From Sulfitobacter sp. (lineage in GTDB: Bacteria > Pseudomonadota > Alphaproteobacteria > Rhodobacterales > Rhodobacteraceae): DNA of 63,769 nucleotides. The notes beneath the pieces were generated by a model, which saw only the letters and a list, made by a program, of their open reading frames with translations, was not told the origin of the DNA and ran no database searches. Positions 1-8,964 of the stretch are shown in pieces. Both the position numbers and the translations under genes were made by a program. The number at the start of each line of letters is the position of its first letter. The stretch's first letter is position 1. The stretch is from the NCBI GenBank assembly GCA_029252045.1, contig JAQXCD010000056.1, forward strand, positions 1 to 63,769. The letters run 5' to 3'.

Positions 1-939
1 GATGCGTGGCTTTCCATGGCTGGCGTCGGCGACAAAGGTGAGCCGAACGGCCTGCCCGTTGACGAGTGGGGCATTCGCGTAAACGAAAAGTCCCAGCCCG
101 TCGGCTCGTGCGTTTCGCGCGGTGGTGATACCAATGGACCTGCGGCTGTTTATGCAGTGACCAAGGCTATAGAATGGCTGCAAAAGTACTCGCCGCCTGC
201 TGCTGCCGGTATGACTTTCTCTGAAGCGGGTCCAATTCCTGCTCAAGGTAACGTTGCACAGCAAATGTTCTGGTACACAGCGTTTACTGCCGCGTCGATC
301 GCACCTGATCTTCCTGTCATGAACGCTGATGGCACGCCAAAATGGCGCATGGCACCTTCCCCACACGGTGCATATTGGACCGAAGGCACCAAGATCGGCT
401 ACCAAGATGCCGGCTCATGGACGCTGATGGAATCCACGCCAGTGGACCGTGCGCAGGCTGCGTGGCTTTATGCGCAGTTCGTGACATCCAAGACTGTGGA
501 CGTGAAGAAAAGCCATGTTGGTCTGACATTCATTCGTGAATCAACGATCCAGCACGAAAGCTTTACCGAACGCGCGCCAAAACTGGGTGGTCTGATCGAG
601 TTCTACCGCTCACCAGCACGGGTTCAATGGTCGCCAACAGGCACCAACGTACCTGACTATCCAAAGCTGGCTCAGCTGTGGTGGCAGAACATCGGCGACG
701 CAATGTCTGGTGCAAAAACACCTCAGGAAGCGCTTGATGCACTTTGCGCAGATCAGGAAAAAGTGCTGATCCGTCTTGAGCGCTCCGGCGTGCAGGGTGA
801 TCTTGGTCCCGTGATGAACGAAGAGGTTGATCCTCAGGTTTGGTTTGACGCACCTGGTGCGCCACAGCCGAAGCTTGCAAATGAGGACGAAACACCTGTC
901 ACGATCGCTTATGAAGAGCTGATCAAATCCTGGCAGTAA
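1..939 (+). CDS. ABC transporter substrate-binding protein, glycerol/sugar type (GlpV-like), 5' end missing
   Basis: The frame is already open at base 1 and ends with TAA at 937-939, so this is the C-terminal part (about 312 residues) of a longer protein. The text fits a family 1 extracellular solute-binding protein: tryptophan-rich ligand-domain segments, a late 'EALDALCADQEKVL' helix and a C-terminus ending in 'EELIKSWQ', with no cytoplasmic domain visible. Such a periplasmic protein would deliver substrate to an ABC permease upstream of the window. glpK starts 130 bp downstream, which suggests the glycerol importer of rhizobia and rhodobacters, where GlpV is the binding protein. The substrate is inferred from context only. 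Confidence 0.8.
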   Translation, partial: DAWLSMAGVGDKGEPNGLPVDEWGIRVNEKSQPVGSCVSRGGDTNGPAAVYAVTKAIEWLQKYSPPAAAGMTFSEAGPIPAQGNVAQQMFWYTAFTAASIAPDLPVMNADGTPKWRMAPSPHGAYWTEGTKIGYQDAGSWTLMESTPVDRAQAAWLYAQFVTSKTVDVKKSHVGLTFIRESTIQHESFTERAPKLGGLIEFYRSPARVQWSPTGTNVPDYPKLAQLWWQNIGDAMSGAKTPQEALDALCADQEKVLIRLERSGVQGDLGPVMNEEVDPQVWFDAPGAPQPKLANEDETPVTIAYEELIKSWQ

Positions 940-948
940 GTTAACCAT

Positions 949-971
949 CCGGGGCCACGTTGTGGCCCCGG
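949..971 (+). terminator. Strong GC hairpin between the binding-protein gene and glpK
   Basis: A perfect 10-bp stem, CCGGGGCCAC paired with GTGGCCCCGG around a 3-base loop, starts 10 bp after the upstream stop codon. No T-run follows, so it may act as an attenuating or RNA-stabilising hairpin at the operon boundary rather than as a full terminator. It would let the abundant binding-protein transcript accumulate over glpK. Confidence 0.55.
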
Positions 972-1068
972 ATACCCTGCCATCCACTTAAGTTTCAAAG
1001 GCAGTCGAATGGCGCACCACTTTATGCAATCTTGGCATTCGTGCAACCAAATTCTCTGAGGCCAGAAC

Positions 1069-2556
1069 ATGACCCATATACTCGCAATTGATCAAGGCAC
1101 CACATCAACCCGTGCGATGGTGTTTGATAGCGCGATGGATGTTGTGGCCAGCGAGCAAAAAGAGTTCCCACAACATTTCCCAAACTCAGGCTGGGTCGAA
1201 CATGATCCGCTTGATCTGTGGGAAACGACCCTTGCCACCTGCCGTGACGCTTTGAAGAGCTCGGGCATCGAGGCCACCCAAATTGCCGCCATTGGAATCA
1301 CGAACCAACGTGAAACCACGATTGTTTGGGATAAGTTGACAGGTGCGCCGATCTACAATGCCATCGTCTGGCAAGACAGACGCACGGCGGATCAATGCCG
1401 CGGGTTGCGCGATGCCGGCCATGACGAAATGATCACACAGCGCACGGGCCTTTTGGTCGATCCCTATTTCTCCGGCACCAAGCTGGGTTGGATTCTGGAC
1501 CATATTGACGGTGCGCGCACCCGCGCCGCCAAAGGCGAATTGCTGTTTGGCACGGTCGATAGTTTCCTGATTTGGAAGCTGACAGGTGGCGCTGTCCATG
1601 CAACAGACGCGACAAATGCCGCGCGCACCATGCTCTACGATATTCGCAAAGGACGCTGGAGCAAATCTATCTGCGATCTGCTTGATATCCCCATGCAAAT
1701 GCTGCCCGAGGTCAAAGATTGTGCGGCTGATTTCGGCCAGAGCGATGCGGCCATCTTTGGTACGCCAATCCCGATCTGCGGTGTCGCCGGTGATCAACAA
1801 GCCGCCACAGTGGGTCAGGCCTGTTTTGAACCCGGCATGATGAAATCGACCTATGGCACAGGCTGCTTTGCGCTTTTGAACACCGGACAGACACCCGTTG
1901 TGTCGCAAAACAGGCTCCTGACGACGATCGCCTATCAGTTGGACGGCAAACCAACCTACGCGCTGGAAGGCTCGATCTTTGTAGCGGGCGCAGTTGTGCA
2001 ATGGCTACGCGATGGGCTGCAAATCATCGCGGACTCTGCCGAGACACAAGCCTTGGCGGCCCAAGCCGATCCGCATCAGAATGTTGTGATTGTTCCAGCC
2101 TTTGTGGGGCTGGGCGCGCCTTATTGGAATGCCGATTGCCGGGGTGCCGCCTTTGGCCTGACACGCAGCACGGGCCCTGCTGAAATGGCGAAGGCCGCGC
2201 TTGAGAGTGTGGGGTATCAGACCCGTGATTTGCTCGAAGCTATGTCCGCCGATTGGCAGGTGACGGGCGTGCAGTCAACCTTGAGAGTTGATGGCGGCAT
2301 GTCGGCGAGCGATTGGGCGATGCAATTTCTATCCGATATTATCGGCGCGCCGGTAGATCGCCCTAAAATCAGGGAAACAACCGTCTTAGGTGCTGCTTGG
2401 CTCGCAGGGATGCATGTTGGCCTCTACCCCGATCAGGCGACGTTTGCCGCGCAATGGGTCTGTGATACAGAATTTGTTCCAAAAATGGATGAGGAGACCC
2501 GCCAGACAAAATATGCGTCGTGGAAAAAGGCCGTCCAAGCCACGTTGAGTTTTTAG
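1069..2556 (+). CDS. glpK: Glycerol kinase
   Basis: The 495-residue length matches GlpK (about 495-505). This cytoplasmic FGGY-family kinase phosphorylates glycerol with ATP to give sn-glycerol 3-phosphate. Visible signatures are the N-terminal phosphate-binding 'DQGTTSTRA', 'GWVEHDP', the glycerol-contacting '[11 protein letters not shown]', 'WQDRRT', '[15 protein letters not shown]', and '[19 protein letters not shown]' near the C-terminus. The ATG at 1069 follows a GAGG-type ribosome site. It lies downstream of a probable glycerol importer, so uptake and activation are linked. The next gene, 217 bp on, may be separately expressed. Confidence 0.97.
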   Translation: MTHILAIDQGTTSTRAMVFDSAMDVVASEQKEFPQHFPNSGWVEHDPLDLWETTLATCRDALKSSGIEATQIAAIGITNQRETTIVWDKLTGAPIYNAIVWQDRRTADQCRGLRDAGHDEMITQRTGLLVDPYFSGTKLGWILDHIDGARTRAAKGELLFGTVDSFLIWKLTGGAVHATDATNAARTMLYDIRKGRWSKSICDLLDIPMQMLPEVKDCAADFGQSDAAIFGTPIPICGVAGDQQAATVGQACFEPGMMKSTYGTGCFALLNTGQTPVVSQNRLLTTIAYQLDGKPTYALEGSIFVAGAVVQWLRDGLQIIADSAETQALAAQADPHQNVVIVPAFVGLGAPYWNADCRGAAFGLTRSTGPAEMAKAALESVGYQTRDLLEAMSADWQVTGVQSTLRVDGGMSASDWAMQFLSDIIGAPVDRPKIRETTVLGAAWLAGMHVGLYPDQATFAAQWVCDTEFVPKMDEETRQTKYASWKKAVQATLSF

Positions 2557-2773
2557 GAAAGAAATATGACCGACATGACCCATCGGTGCTATTTGACCCA
2601 AAGCACATAAGACCCCAGCCTGATCTTTCTGTTTGAGGGTATCGGGCAGGGCATCAAGCACGAGGTGTAGTGCCGCGAGGATGCCCAATAGAATAAATCC
2701 CGTCCCGCTGACACAAATGGCAAACCACCCCGTTTCCACCGACATGGCACACGCATCATAAGGCATTAGATCA

Positions 2774-3916
2774 ATGTTCTCATTCTCAAGCCCCCAAACC
2801 ATCCACTTTGGACGTGGTCAGAGCCATCAAGCGGCGCGCATTGCAAAAGGCTTTGGCGATACTGTTCTTTTAGTTCATGGGGCCAATGCCAAGCGGGCGG
2901 AATGGCTGGTGAAGTCACTCCATGACGAAGCCCTATTAGTCAAAACAATCAGTTGTCATGGCGAGCCGTCTTTGCCCGATATCGAACGTGCCTTAGAGGG
3001 AATGCAGGGATTTCGTCCGACGGTTGTGATCGGACTGGGCGGTGGCTCGGTTATCGACTTGGCCAAGGCGCTGGCAGCTCTGATCCATTGCACTGGGCCG
3101 GCGCTCAGCTATCTTGACGTAGTGGGAGATGGCAGCACTCTTGACGCCCCGCCTGTCCCGATGATCGCAATGCCAACAACGGCGGGCACTGGTGCGGAAG
3201 TGACTAAAAATGCCGTTATTTCGGTGCCGGAACGCGGCCTCAAGGTCAGCCTGCGTGACCCCCGCATGATCCCGGAGGTCGCCATTGTTGACGCGGATCT
3301 GATGCAGGGCGCGCCGCGACATGTGGCCCTTGCTGCCGGATTGGAGGCGGTCACGCAGGTGATCGAGCCCTTTTTATCCATCAAATCCAACCCAATGACC
3401 GACGCCATCTGCCGCGCTGCTATTTCTGTGGGTTTGCGCGTACTGCGCGATGTCGTCGAGGACGATTCCCCAGACGGGTGGGACAAAATGGCATGGGTTA
3501 GCACCTGTGGGGGGCTGGCTTTGGCAAATGCCGGCCTCGGCGCAGTTCACGGGTTTGCCGGAGTCATCGGCGGTAAGACCGATGCGCCCCATGGCGAAAT
3601 TTGCGGGACATTGCTCCCCGCCGTTCTGGAAAGCCATTTGCGAAAAGCAGAAAATGACACCGAAATTCACGACCGGATAAGTTGGGTGCGAGGTCAAATT
3701 GACACCCACTTTGCCATGGGTCGTCAAGGTCACGGCATCGACGAACTCAGAGACTGGTCGAGAACACTTGGCCTGCGCACCCTCGGAGATTTGGGGCTTT
3801 CTGGCGATGATTATGATGCAGTAGCTGTTGCCGCTGCCAATGCGTCTTCTATGAAAGGGAATCCGTTTCCGCTGACTCATATGGACCTGATTGAGATATT
3901 GTCGGCAGCAGGTTAG
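2774..3916 (+). CDS. Iron-containing alcohol dehydrogenase family protein with altered metal site
   Basis: 380 residues, the usual length for the Fe-ADH / glycerol dehydrogenase superfamily. The NAD(P)-binding 'GLGGGSVIDLAKAL' (about 88-100) and 'TTAGTGAEVTKNAV' (about 135-148) are clear. The metal site is unusual: where the family has Asp and His in 'DALTHAIE', this protein has Glu191 and Gln195 ('LEAVTQVIEPF'), while His259 and His273 are kept. A Gln at the second position is, from memory, seen in some subgroups, so metal use is uncertain. Its place after glpK suggests a role with glycerol or a related polyol, but the substrate cannot be read from the sequence. Confidence 0.82.
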   Translation: MFSFSSPQTIHFGRGQSHQAARIAKGFGDTVLLVHGANAKRAEWLVKSLHDEALLVKTISCHGEPSLPDIERALEGMQGFRPTVVIGLGGGSVIDLAKALAALIHCTGPALSYLDVVGDGSTLDAPPVPMIAMPTTAGTGAEVTKNAVISVPERGLKVSLRDPRMIPEVAIVDADLMQGAPRHVALAAGLEAVTQVIEPFLSIKSNPMTDAICRAAISVGLRVLRDVVEDDSPDGWDKMAWVSTCGGLALANAGLGAVHGFAGVIGGKTDAPHGEICGTLLPAVLESHLRKAENDTEIHDRISWVRGQIDTHFAMGRQGHGIDELRDWSRTLGLRTLGDLGLSGDDYDAVAVAAANASSMKGNPFPLTHMDLIEILSAAG

Positions 3917-3954
3917 GCAAACGATCCGCGGTCGATGATGGCCGCCTGTAATAC

Positions 3955-4449
3955 CTAGCCCAGCTCCCGCTTCAGCCGCTTCAGAATTGACCGGACAATC
4001 AGCTTATGCGCAGGCCCGACAGCGAGCATGTAGAACCAGCCAAACCTGTTATGCACTTTGACCGATGACGTGATGGTCAGCGACCCTGCGGACGTCGTGA
4101 CGCAGGTGACAGTATCCAGATGGCGGTCGCGAGCGGAGAGCGTCAGGACGGTGTCGTTTACTGTCTCGACCAAGAAGAAATCCAGCTTGTCACCCGTCTG
4201 GACAAATTCGGGAATGTGTCCGCTAAAACCACCGATCTCCTTGACGCCAAACCACTTTGAAATCGCATCACGGACCTTAAAGGCAAAGCCTATCATCGGC
4301 AGGGGGTTCTTCATCAGAAACGTCCACACCTGCAAGGGGGTCATTGGCGTTTCCAGTTCAACCGACTGCTGATCGAAAAAATTCAGCTCAGCCTTCGGTG
4401 CAACCAACTCAATTTGGGTGGGTTGAATGGTGGTGAGTGAATTGGTCAT
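3955..4449 (-). CDS. DUF2867 family protein
   Basis: 164 residues, probably cytosolic, with no signal peptide. The order 'TPLQVWTFLMKNPLPMIGFAFKVRD', '...IGGFSGHIPEF..GDKLDFFLVET' and the closing 'VGPAHKLIVRSILKRL' matches the DUF2867 fold, a small lipid-binding-like family of unknown function. It lies downstream of the F0 ATP synthase operon on the same strand, beyond a terminator-like hairpin, so it probably has its own promoter. A clear GGAGG-type site (complement of 'gaccctcctg') precedes the ATG at 4449. No catalytic role can be given. Confidence 0.7.
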   Translation of the reverse strand: MTNSLTTIQPTQIELVAPKAELNFFDQQSVELETPMTPLQVWTFLMKNPLPMIGFAFKVRDAISKWFGVKEIGGFSGHIPEFVQTGDKLDFFLVETVNDTVLTLSARDRHLDTVTCVTTSAGSLTITSSVKVHNRFGWFYMLAVGPAHKLIVRSILKRLKRELG

Positions 4450-4495
4450 GGGACCCTCCTGAACAAGTGCCGCGTCAACCCGGCACGCAGAAATA

Positions 4496-4525
4496 AAAAA
4501 GCCCCGCCGGCTTGGCAGGGCTTTT
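4496..4525 (-). terminator. Rho-independent terminator after the F0 operon
   Basis: A hairpin with AAAAAGCCC / GGGCTTTT arms and an inner GCC/GGC stem, flanked by A and T runs on both sides. It lies 22 bp past the atpF stop on the minus strand and before the DUF2867 start, so it should end the F0 transcript. Confidence 0.75.
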
Positions 4526-4546
4526 CAAAAACAACTCTGAAGCACC

Positions 4547-5119
4547 TCAGTGCAGCTTGGCGTCTACTTGCGCGATGCCATCGTCAATCAGCTTGTTACC
4601 GTCGGCAGCGGTCATCTGCTTGCCGATGATGTCACGCGAAGCGGCAATTGCGATCAAAATCGCTTGGTCCCGCACTTCTTTGATCGCCGCAGCTTCGGCA
4701 GAACCGATCTGCTCTACCGCAGCGGCCAGACGGCGCTCTACGGATTTGGCAAGGTCAAGACGGGCCTGTTCGCCCGCGGCAGCAGCTTCTTGCTTGGCGG
4801 CAGCAACGATACGGTCAGCCTGCTCCTGAACTTCTTTTTGCTTGCGCTCGTATGAGGCCAGCAGGGTCTGCGCGTCTTCGCGCAGCTTGCGGGCTTCTTC
4901 GATCTCGGTCTTGATGCCTTCTGCGCGCTTGTCCAGCATGCCACCCAAAAGGGACGGCACTTTGAAATAGAACAAGACTGCGATGAACAGCAAGAACGCC
5001 AGCAGCACAACAAAATCTGTGTTGCCTAGCGAGAAGAACGGGCCGCTTGCCGCGAAAGCAGGAGAAGCGGATGTTGCAGCCAGAACCGCGGCAGCAGTGG
5101 ATGATTTTGTGAAACGCAT
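4547..5119 (-). CDS. atpF: ATP synthase F0 subunit b
   Basis: 190 residues. It starts with a hydrophobic leader-like stretch ('AAAVLAATSASPAFAAS'), followed by the membrane anchor 'TDFVVLLAFLLFIAVLFYF' and a long charged helix typical of the peripheral stalk ('EARKLREDAQTLLASYERKQKEV'). Subunit b dimerises with b' to hold F1 against the rotating c-ring. The ATG is 4 bp after the b' stop, and its ribosome site lies in the last codons of b', so the two are translationally coupled. It is the last gene of the F0 operon. F1 genes are not in the window, as expected for the split alphaproteobacterial arrangement. Confidence 0.95.
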   Translation of the reverse strand: MRFTKSSTAAAVLAATSASPAFAASGPFFSLGNTDFVVLLAFLLFIAVLFYFKVPSLLGGMLDKRAEGIKTEIEEARKLREDAQTLLASYERKQKEVQEQADRIVAAAKQEAAAAGEQARLDLAKSVERRLAAAVEQIGSAEAAAIKEVRDQAILIAIAASRDIIGKQMTAADGNKLIDDGIAQVDAKLH

Positions 5120-5123
5120 GACG

Positions 5124-5663
5124 TTATCCTTTCATCCGTGAGGTCACAGCGGCGGTAATGGTCTTGGCATCTGCCTTGCCACCCATCGCAGTAACAATTT
5201 CTTTAACTGTGTCTTTGGCGACCGTTTTCACGTTCTCCAATGCACCGGCACGAATTTCGGAAATCGCTTTTTCCGATTCAGCGGATTTTGCAGCAATCTG
5301 ACCGTCAGCCTTTTCGATGGCTTTATCCAGATCGGCCTGCATGTCTGCTTTTGCTTCGGCGATGATACGTTGCGCTTCCGCCCGTGCATCAACCAGAGCT
5401 TTGTCATAGGCCGCTTCTGCCTCTGACGCTTTTGCCTTCAGATCTTCGGCAGCAGCAATATCGTTTGTGATTGTGCCCTGACGTTCGGCCAAAACAGCCT
5501 CAATACGCGGCAAAGCCACGCGCGACAGGATCAGGTAGATTGCGACCAGCGCAAGCACCAACCAGAATATCTGGTTTCCCCAAGTAGAGAAGTCCAGTTG
5601 CGGCATGCCTGGGCCTGCTGCTTCCGCAGCGCCGTGGGCGTCTGTTGCGGTTTCAGTTGCCAT
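5124..5663 (-). CDS. atpF2: ATP synthase F0 subunit b'
   Basis: About 179 residues. An N-terminal segment '[19 protein letters not shown]' anchors the protein, followed by a long Ala/Glu/Lys-rich helix ('[19 protein letters not shown]'). This second, divergent b subunit is characteristic of photosynthetic bacteria and alphaproteobacteria; it pairs with b to form the outer stalk. Two ATG codons are adjacent (5666 and 5663). The second is better spaced from the AGGAGG site, so it is chosen here. It lies between atpE and atpF in the usual order. Confidence 0.94.
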   Translation of the reverse strand: MATETATDAHGAAEAAGPGMPQLDFSTWGNQIFWLVLALVAIYLILSRVALPRIEAVLAERQGTITNDIAAAEDLKAKASEAEAAYDKALVDARAEAQRIIAEAKADMQADLDKAIEKADGQIAAKSAESEKAISEIRAGALENVKTVAKDTVKEIVTAMGGKADAKTITAAVTSRMKG

Positions 5664-5746
5664 CATGGCCTCCTGTCAAAACATTTAATCCAGAGGGCGG
5701 CGCGATATCCGCACCGCCCCCAGCATAGGGAATAAACGTCAGTCGC

Positions 5747-5971
5747 TTATACAGCGAACATCAGCAGAAGAGCTACGAGGAACGCGAAGATCCCGAGCGC
5801 TTCGGCGAATGCGATGCCGATGAAGAGTGTTGCAGTCTGCGAAGCAGCTGCGGATGGGTTGCGCAATGCGCCGGCCAGATAGTTGCCTGCTACGTTACCA
5901 ACACCGATAGCGGCTGCGCCGGAACCGATTGCTGCCAGACCTGCGCCGATGTGTGCGAGTTCGCCTTCCAT
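5747..5971 (-). CDS. atpE: ATP synthase F0 subunit c
   Basis: 74 residues forming a two-helix hairpin: '[19 protein letters not shown]', the polar loop 'GALRNPSAA' that meets the F1 stalk, and a second helix containing the proton-binding carboxylate, here Glu in '[11 protein letters not shown]'. Multiple copies make the rotating ring. The start at 5971 is chosen over an upstream in-frame codon because AGGAG lies 8 bases before it and the N-terminus then matches the family. Located between atpB and the b' gene. Confidence 0.97.
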   Translation of the reverse strand: MEGELAHIGAGLAAIGSGAAAIGVGNVAGNYLAGALRNPSAAASQTATLFIGIAFAEALGIFAFLVALLLMFAV

Positions 5972-6029
5972 AGTAATTCTCCTATGCGTTGGAAGTTTAG
6001 ATATTTGGCGGGCACATGCCCGCCTGTCG

Positions 6030-6788
6030 TTAGTGGTGTGGGTGCAGTGCGTCCTTGAGGTACACACATGTCAGGATCGTGAAAACGTAGGCCTGAATAA
6101 AGGACACAAGGACCTCCAGACCGTACATCGCTGTGATCCCGAGGATCGCGATGGGAGACACAGCAACCAATGCTGCAAAACCCGCGAAAACTTTGATAAC
6201 TGCGTGGCCAGCCATAACGTTACCCGCCAAACGAATGGAGTGGCTAACGGGGCGCACGAAGTAAGAGATAAGCTCGATGATTGCCAGAACAGGGCGCAAC
6301 GCAAGAGGCGCGGAGGCCACCCAGAACAAGCTCAGGAAGCCAGCGCCGTTTTTGACAAAGCCCAGAACGGTAACCACGATGAATACCGCGAAGGCCAGCA
6401 CAACCGTCACAGCGAAGTGTGAGGTGGGTGTGAAAGCTGTTGGGATCAAACCAAGGAAGTTGGCGCAAACGATGAACATGAACAGGGTCATGATGTAGGG
6501 GAAGTACTTGACGCCGTCCTTACCGCAGATGTCCTCGACCATTTTGTAGACGAAACCGTAAGCCAGCTCGGCCACCGACTGCATACGACCAGGAACAACA
6601 GCGCGCTTGGATGTGCCCACTACCAGCAGCAGGAACACGGCTGCGACTGCAAAGCTGGTCCACAGCGCTGCGTTCGTAAACGTGAACCACTGAACGGGGC
6701 CATCACCGCCCAGCGGCGATACGATGAACTGATCCATCGGGTGAAAGACCAGACCGCCTTCTTCTGCGCCGTGTGCTTCTGTTGCCAT
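6030..6788 (-). CDS. atpB: ATP synthase F0 subunit a
   Basis: 252 residues, polytopic inner-membrane protein that forms the proton half-channels beside the c-ring. The essential arginine sits in '[16 protein letters not shown]', and the last helix carries '[16 protein letters not shown]'. The N-terminal stretch '[15 protein letters not shown]' is typical of alphaproteobacteria. It follows the atpI gene by 61 bp and precedes atpE by 58 bp, the standard F0 order. Confidence 0.97.
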   Translation of the reverse strand: MATEAHGAEEGGLVFHPMDQFIVSPLGGDGPVQWFTFTNAALWTSFAVAAVFLLLVVGTSKRAVVPGRMQSVAELAYGFVYKMVEDICGKDGVKYFPYIMTLFMFIVCANFLGLIPTAFTPTSHFAVTVVLAFAVFIVVTVLGFVKNGAGFLSLFWVASAPLALRPVLAIIELISYFVRPVSHSIRLAGNVMAGHAVIKVFAGFAALVAVSPIAILGITAMYGLEVLVSFIQAYVFTILTCVYLKDALHPHH

Positions 6789-6849
6789 GTCTAGGCCCCT
6801 TCACTCTCGTCACCCCTCAGGGTGGTTTAAACCGGCCCCTTGCGGGACG

Positions 6850-7185
6850 CTAAATATCTCCGGCCTCTCCGGCCACCTTCTTGTCCTGCATCTCCTGCGC
6901 AGATCGGAGCATCGTCTTTACTCCGGCCGCGAGGCCCAACATGACAAACAGCACCATGAATACAGGCAGCGTTCCAAAGAACAGATCCAGCCCGTATCCG
7001 ATGCCGAAACCGATCCCGAGACCGGCCACAAGCTCTATCACCATCCGCCAGGCCATCTGGGCCTGAGAATAATGCTCATCCGCGCGGGGCTTTGGCTCCT
7101 GAGAGCCTTTGGCTGCTGCGATCCGCGCCTCGATCGCCGCCATTTCTGCCTTGCGGTCTTGGTCGTCCATGCGCGCATGCCCCAC
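6850..7185 (-). CDS. atpI: AtpI/AtpZ-type ATP synthase assembly protein
   Basis: 111 residues, first gene of the F0 operon. The cytosolic N-terminus is charged and two membrane helices follow: '[19 protein letters not shown]' and '[17 protein letters not shown]'. This pattern, with glycines in the first helix, is that of ATP synthase protein I, thought to help c-ring assembly and possibly magnesium uptake. A second ATG lies 15 bases in (7170); both have a weak GTGGGG-like site, so the exact start is uncertain. Confidence 0.85.
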   Translation of the reverse strand: MGHARMDDQDRKAEMAAIEARIAAAKGSQEPKPRADEHYSQAQMAWRMVIELVAGLGIGFGIGYGLDLFFGTLPVFMVLFVMLGLAAGVKTMLRSAQEMQDKKVAGEAGDI

Positions 7186-7379
7186 TTGGATGTCTGTCGC
7201 AGTAGGTACTGCGCACGCGCGCCTGAGTCAACGGGCAGACGAACAGCCTCAAGTTACTGAAAACAATTGAGTTTACAGACGGAAGGCTAGGATGTCGCAG
7301 GCTGATTTATCATATTTTTCGCGTTCACCTTATTCAACCATCCGGTTGATCTTTGTTTCGCACGGTCGTCAGGCACGCT

Positions 7380-7742
7380 ATGACAGCAGATATGACACCT
7401 TCCCTTGATACCACTTTTGCCGCCCTATCCGACCCCACCCGCCGCGCCATCCTTGCGATGCTGCTGGAGGATGACATGGCCGTGACCGATGTGGCCGAAC
7501 CGTTTCACATGTCACTCGCAGCGATCTCCAAACACCTGAGCGTTCTGACAACCGCGGGACTGATCAGTCAGGAAAAGCGCGGCCGCGTGAAATGGTGCAA
7601 ACTGGAACCCGACGCCCTGCGCGCCGCCTCGGTCTGGATGCAGGGTTTTGGCCAGTTTGAACCGGTGCATCTGGATGCGTTCGAGCGGTTCTTGGAGGCA
7701 GAGCTGGTCCAGCGCGACGGCGCAAACGATACCGCCAAATAG
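7380..7742 (+). CDS. ArsR-family winged-helix transcriptional regulator
   Basis: About 120 residues. 'FAALSDPTRRAILAML' opens the winged-helix domain, and 'FHMSLAAISKHLSVLTTAGLI' is the recognition region, followed by the wing 'EKRGRVKWCKL'. The classical metal-binding 'ELCVCD' cysteine motif is absent. The effector is therefore unknown, and the protein is closer to the SdpR/YgaV-like ArsR types without that motif. It is read away from the atp operon, has an AGG ribosome site before the ATG at 7380, and ends just before a hairpin terminator. Confidence 0.85.
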   Translation: MTADMTPSLDTTFAALSDPTRRAILAMLLEDDMAVTDVAEPFHMSLAAISKHLSVLTTAGLISQEKRGRVKWCKLEPDALRAASVWMQGFGQFEPVHLDAFERFLEAELVQRDGANDTAK

Positions 7743-7745
7743 AAA

Positions 7746-7763
7746 GGGAGCCCGCAGGCTCCC
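7746..7763 (+). terminator. Hairpin after the ArsR-family gene
   Basis: GGGAGCC and GGCTCCC form a perfect 7-bp stem with a 4-base loop, starting 4 bp past the stop codon. It sits between two converging genes. Only a short pyrimidine tract follows. Confidence 0.6.
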
Positions 7764-7791
7764 TCTATCGTCATTACAAAGTCAGCCGCTG

Positions 7792-7860
7792 CTAGAACAC
7801 AAAGCGCACAATGGCCAAGACGATCACAACAAGGCCAACCAGATAGATGATACTTCGCAT
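7792..7860 (-). CDS. Very small single-pass membrane protein (22 residues)
   Basis: An ORF of 22 codons, MRSIIYLVGLVVIVLAIVRF followed by two residues and a TAG stop. Almost the whole product is one membrane helix with a positively charged start. The ATG is preceded at good spacing by GGAAGGA, an excellent ribosome site in an otherwise non-coding stretch. Small hydrophobic proteins of this shape occur in related genomes in my recollection, but no function is known to me. It converges on the ArsR-family gene. Confidence 0.55.
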   Translation of the reverse strand: MRSIIYLVGLVVIVLAIVRFVF

Positions 7861-8042
7861 GATATATTCCTTCCCTGAACAATGATCCCACCCCCAAAGC
7901 GGGACGGAAGTGGTGGACGAAGCGACAAATGTGCGGCTGCACAGACCAAGTGGGGGACCTGACGCTCAGCCCAGCCTGACAAATTTCGCTTCGTCACCAA
8001 GGAAACGCATCGATCCGCATTCTGGTTCCCGCCCACAGGCAA

Positions 8043-8954
8043 CTATTTATCAGGCACCGCAACGGCGGGAATGTCATCATCACGCAGCAGCAGCAACAAG
8101 GCCAGCACGGTCAGCCCTACACCGGCCAAGACCAGCAGCGGTGGCAGGCTGTTGCCAAAGGCTGTCTCCCACAGAATGACCCAACTGGGCACCAGATAGG
8201 TATAGGCCATCACCTTGGCCGAGGGCAGGCGCAGCGTGGCAAACTGTACCAACACAAAAGTAATCGCACTTGCTCCCAGCGCCACATAGAGAATTGTGAT
8301 CCAGACCATCGGGCGTAGCGTGCTCCATTCGGTTGCACGAATATCTGCCGCCCCAACCAGCCCCAGCCAGAGCGACCCCGCCACAAGCACACCAAACGAG
8401 AATACAACTGCCGTCTCGCCACGGTTCAGGCGACGCACCAGCGGCGTGTAGACCGCATGCGCAATGCACCCGAAGAAAAAGATCACCTCGCCCCGCCCCA
8501 CATCAAAGGCCAGCAATGCGGCCAGATCAGCGCGGAAAATTACCCACAGCGCGCCTGCGCCCCCGATGGCCAACGCCAGCAGCATCCGCGGCGTGGTCCG
8601 CTGGCGTAGCAGGAACCACGCAAACACCCCGGCCATGGCAGGCACCAGCGTGAACACCGCCGCCGACCGCACCGGCGCCGAGGTCTTGAGCCCCTCGAAC
8701 ATCAGCACAAAGTAAATCACAAATAGACCGCCCAACAACAGGTATCGCCATGGCGCCACAAATGCGCTGCGCGGAATACCCGTCGTCAGCAGCGCCACCG
8801 TGCCGACAGCGATTGCAGCAATCACAAACCGCACCGCATTTAGCGCCAGCGGTGCAATCTCGTTTGCAACCATACCTCCCAGCGAAAAAGACCCCGCGAC
8901 CAGCGCCGAGAACAGCAGCATCGCCAGATGCCCTTTTGTCTGCTCTGCGATCAT
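8043..8954 (-). CDS. DMT-superfamily (EamA) transporter
   Basis: 303 residues with about ten hydrophobic segments in two repeated halves, the EamA arrangement of the drug/metabolite transporter superfamily (inner membrane, often exporters of amino acids or metabolites). 'GGLFVIYFVLMFEGLKTSAPVRSA' is a typical helix-4 signature and 'AYTYLVPSWVILWETAFGN' lies in the second half. It begins 10 bp after the LysR-type gene on the same strand, so the regulator and transporter are probably co-transcribed. The substrate is unknown. Confidence 0.88.
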   Translation of the reverse strand: MIAEQTKGHLAMLLFSALVAGSFSLGGMVANEIAPLALNAVRFVIAAIAVGTVALLTTGIPRSAFVAPWRYLLLGGLFVIYFVLMFEGLKTSAPVRSAAVFTLVPAMAGVFAWFLLRQRTTPRMLLALAIGGAGALWVIFRADLAALLAFDVGRGEVIFFFGCIAHAVYTPLVRRLNRGETAVVFSFGVLVAGSLWLGLVGAADIRATEWSTLRPMVWITILYVALGASAITFVLVQFATLRLPSAKVMAYTYLVPSWVILWETAFGNSLPPLLVLAGVGLTVLALLLLLRDDDIPAVAVPDK

Positions 8955-8964
8955 ACCGCGCGTC

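Noticed and set aside
2557-2773. A hydrophobic minus-strand reading frame between glpK and the ADH-like gene
   Set aside because: It contains a segment with membrane-like text, but it runs into glpK on the opposite strand, lacks a convincing start and ribosome site, and does not match a known family. Possibly a decayed remnant, not supported as a gene.
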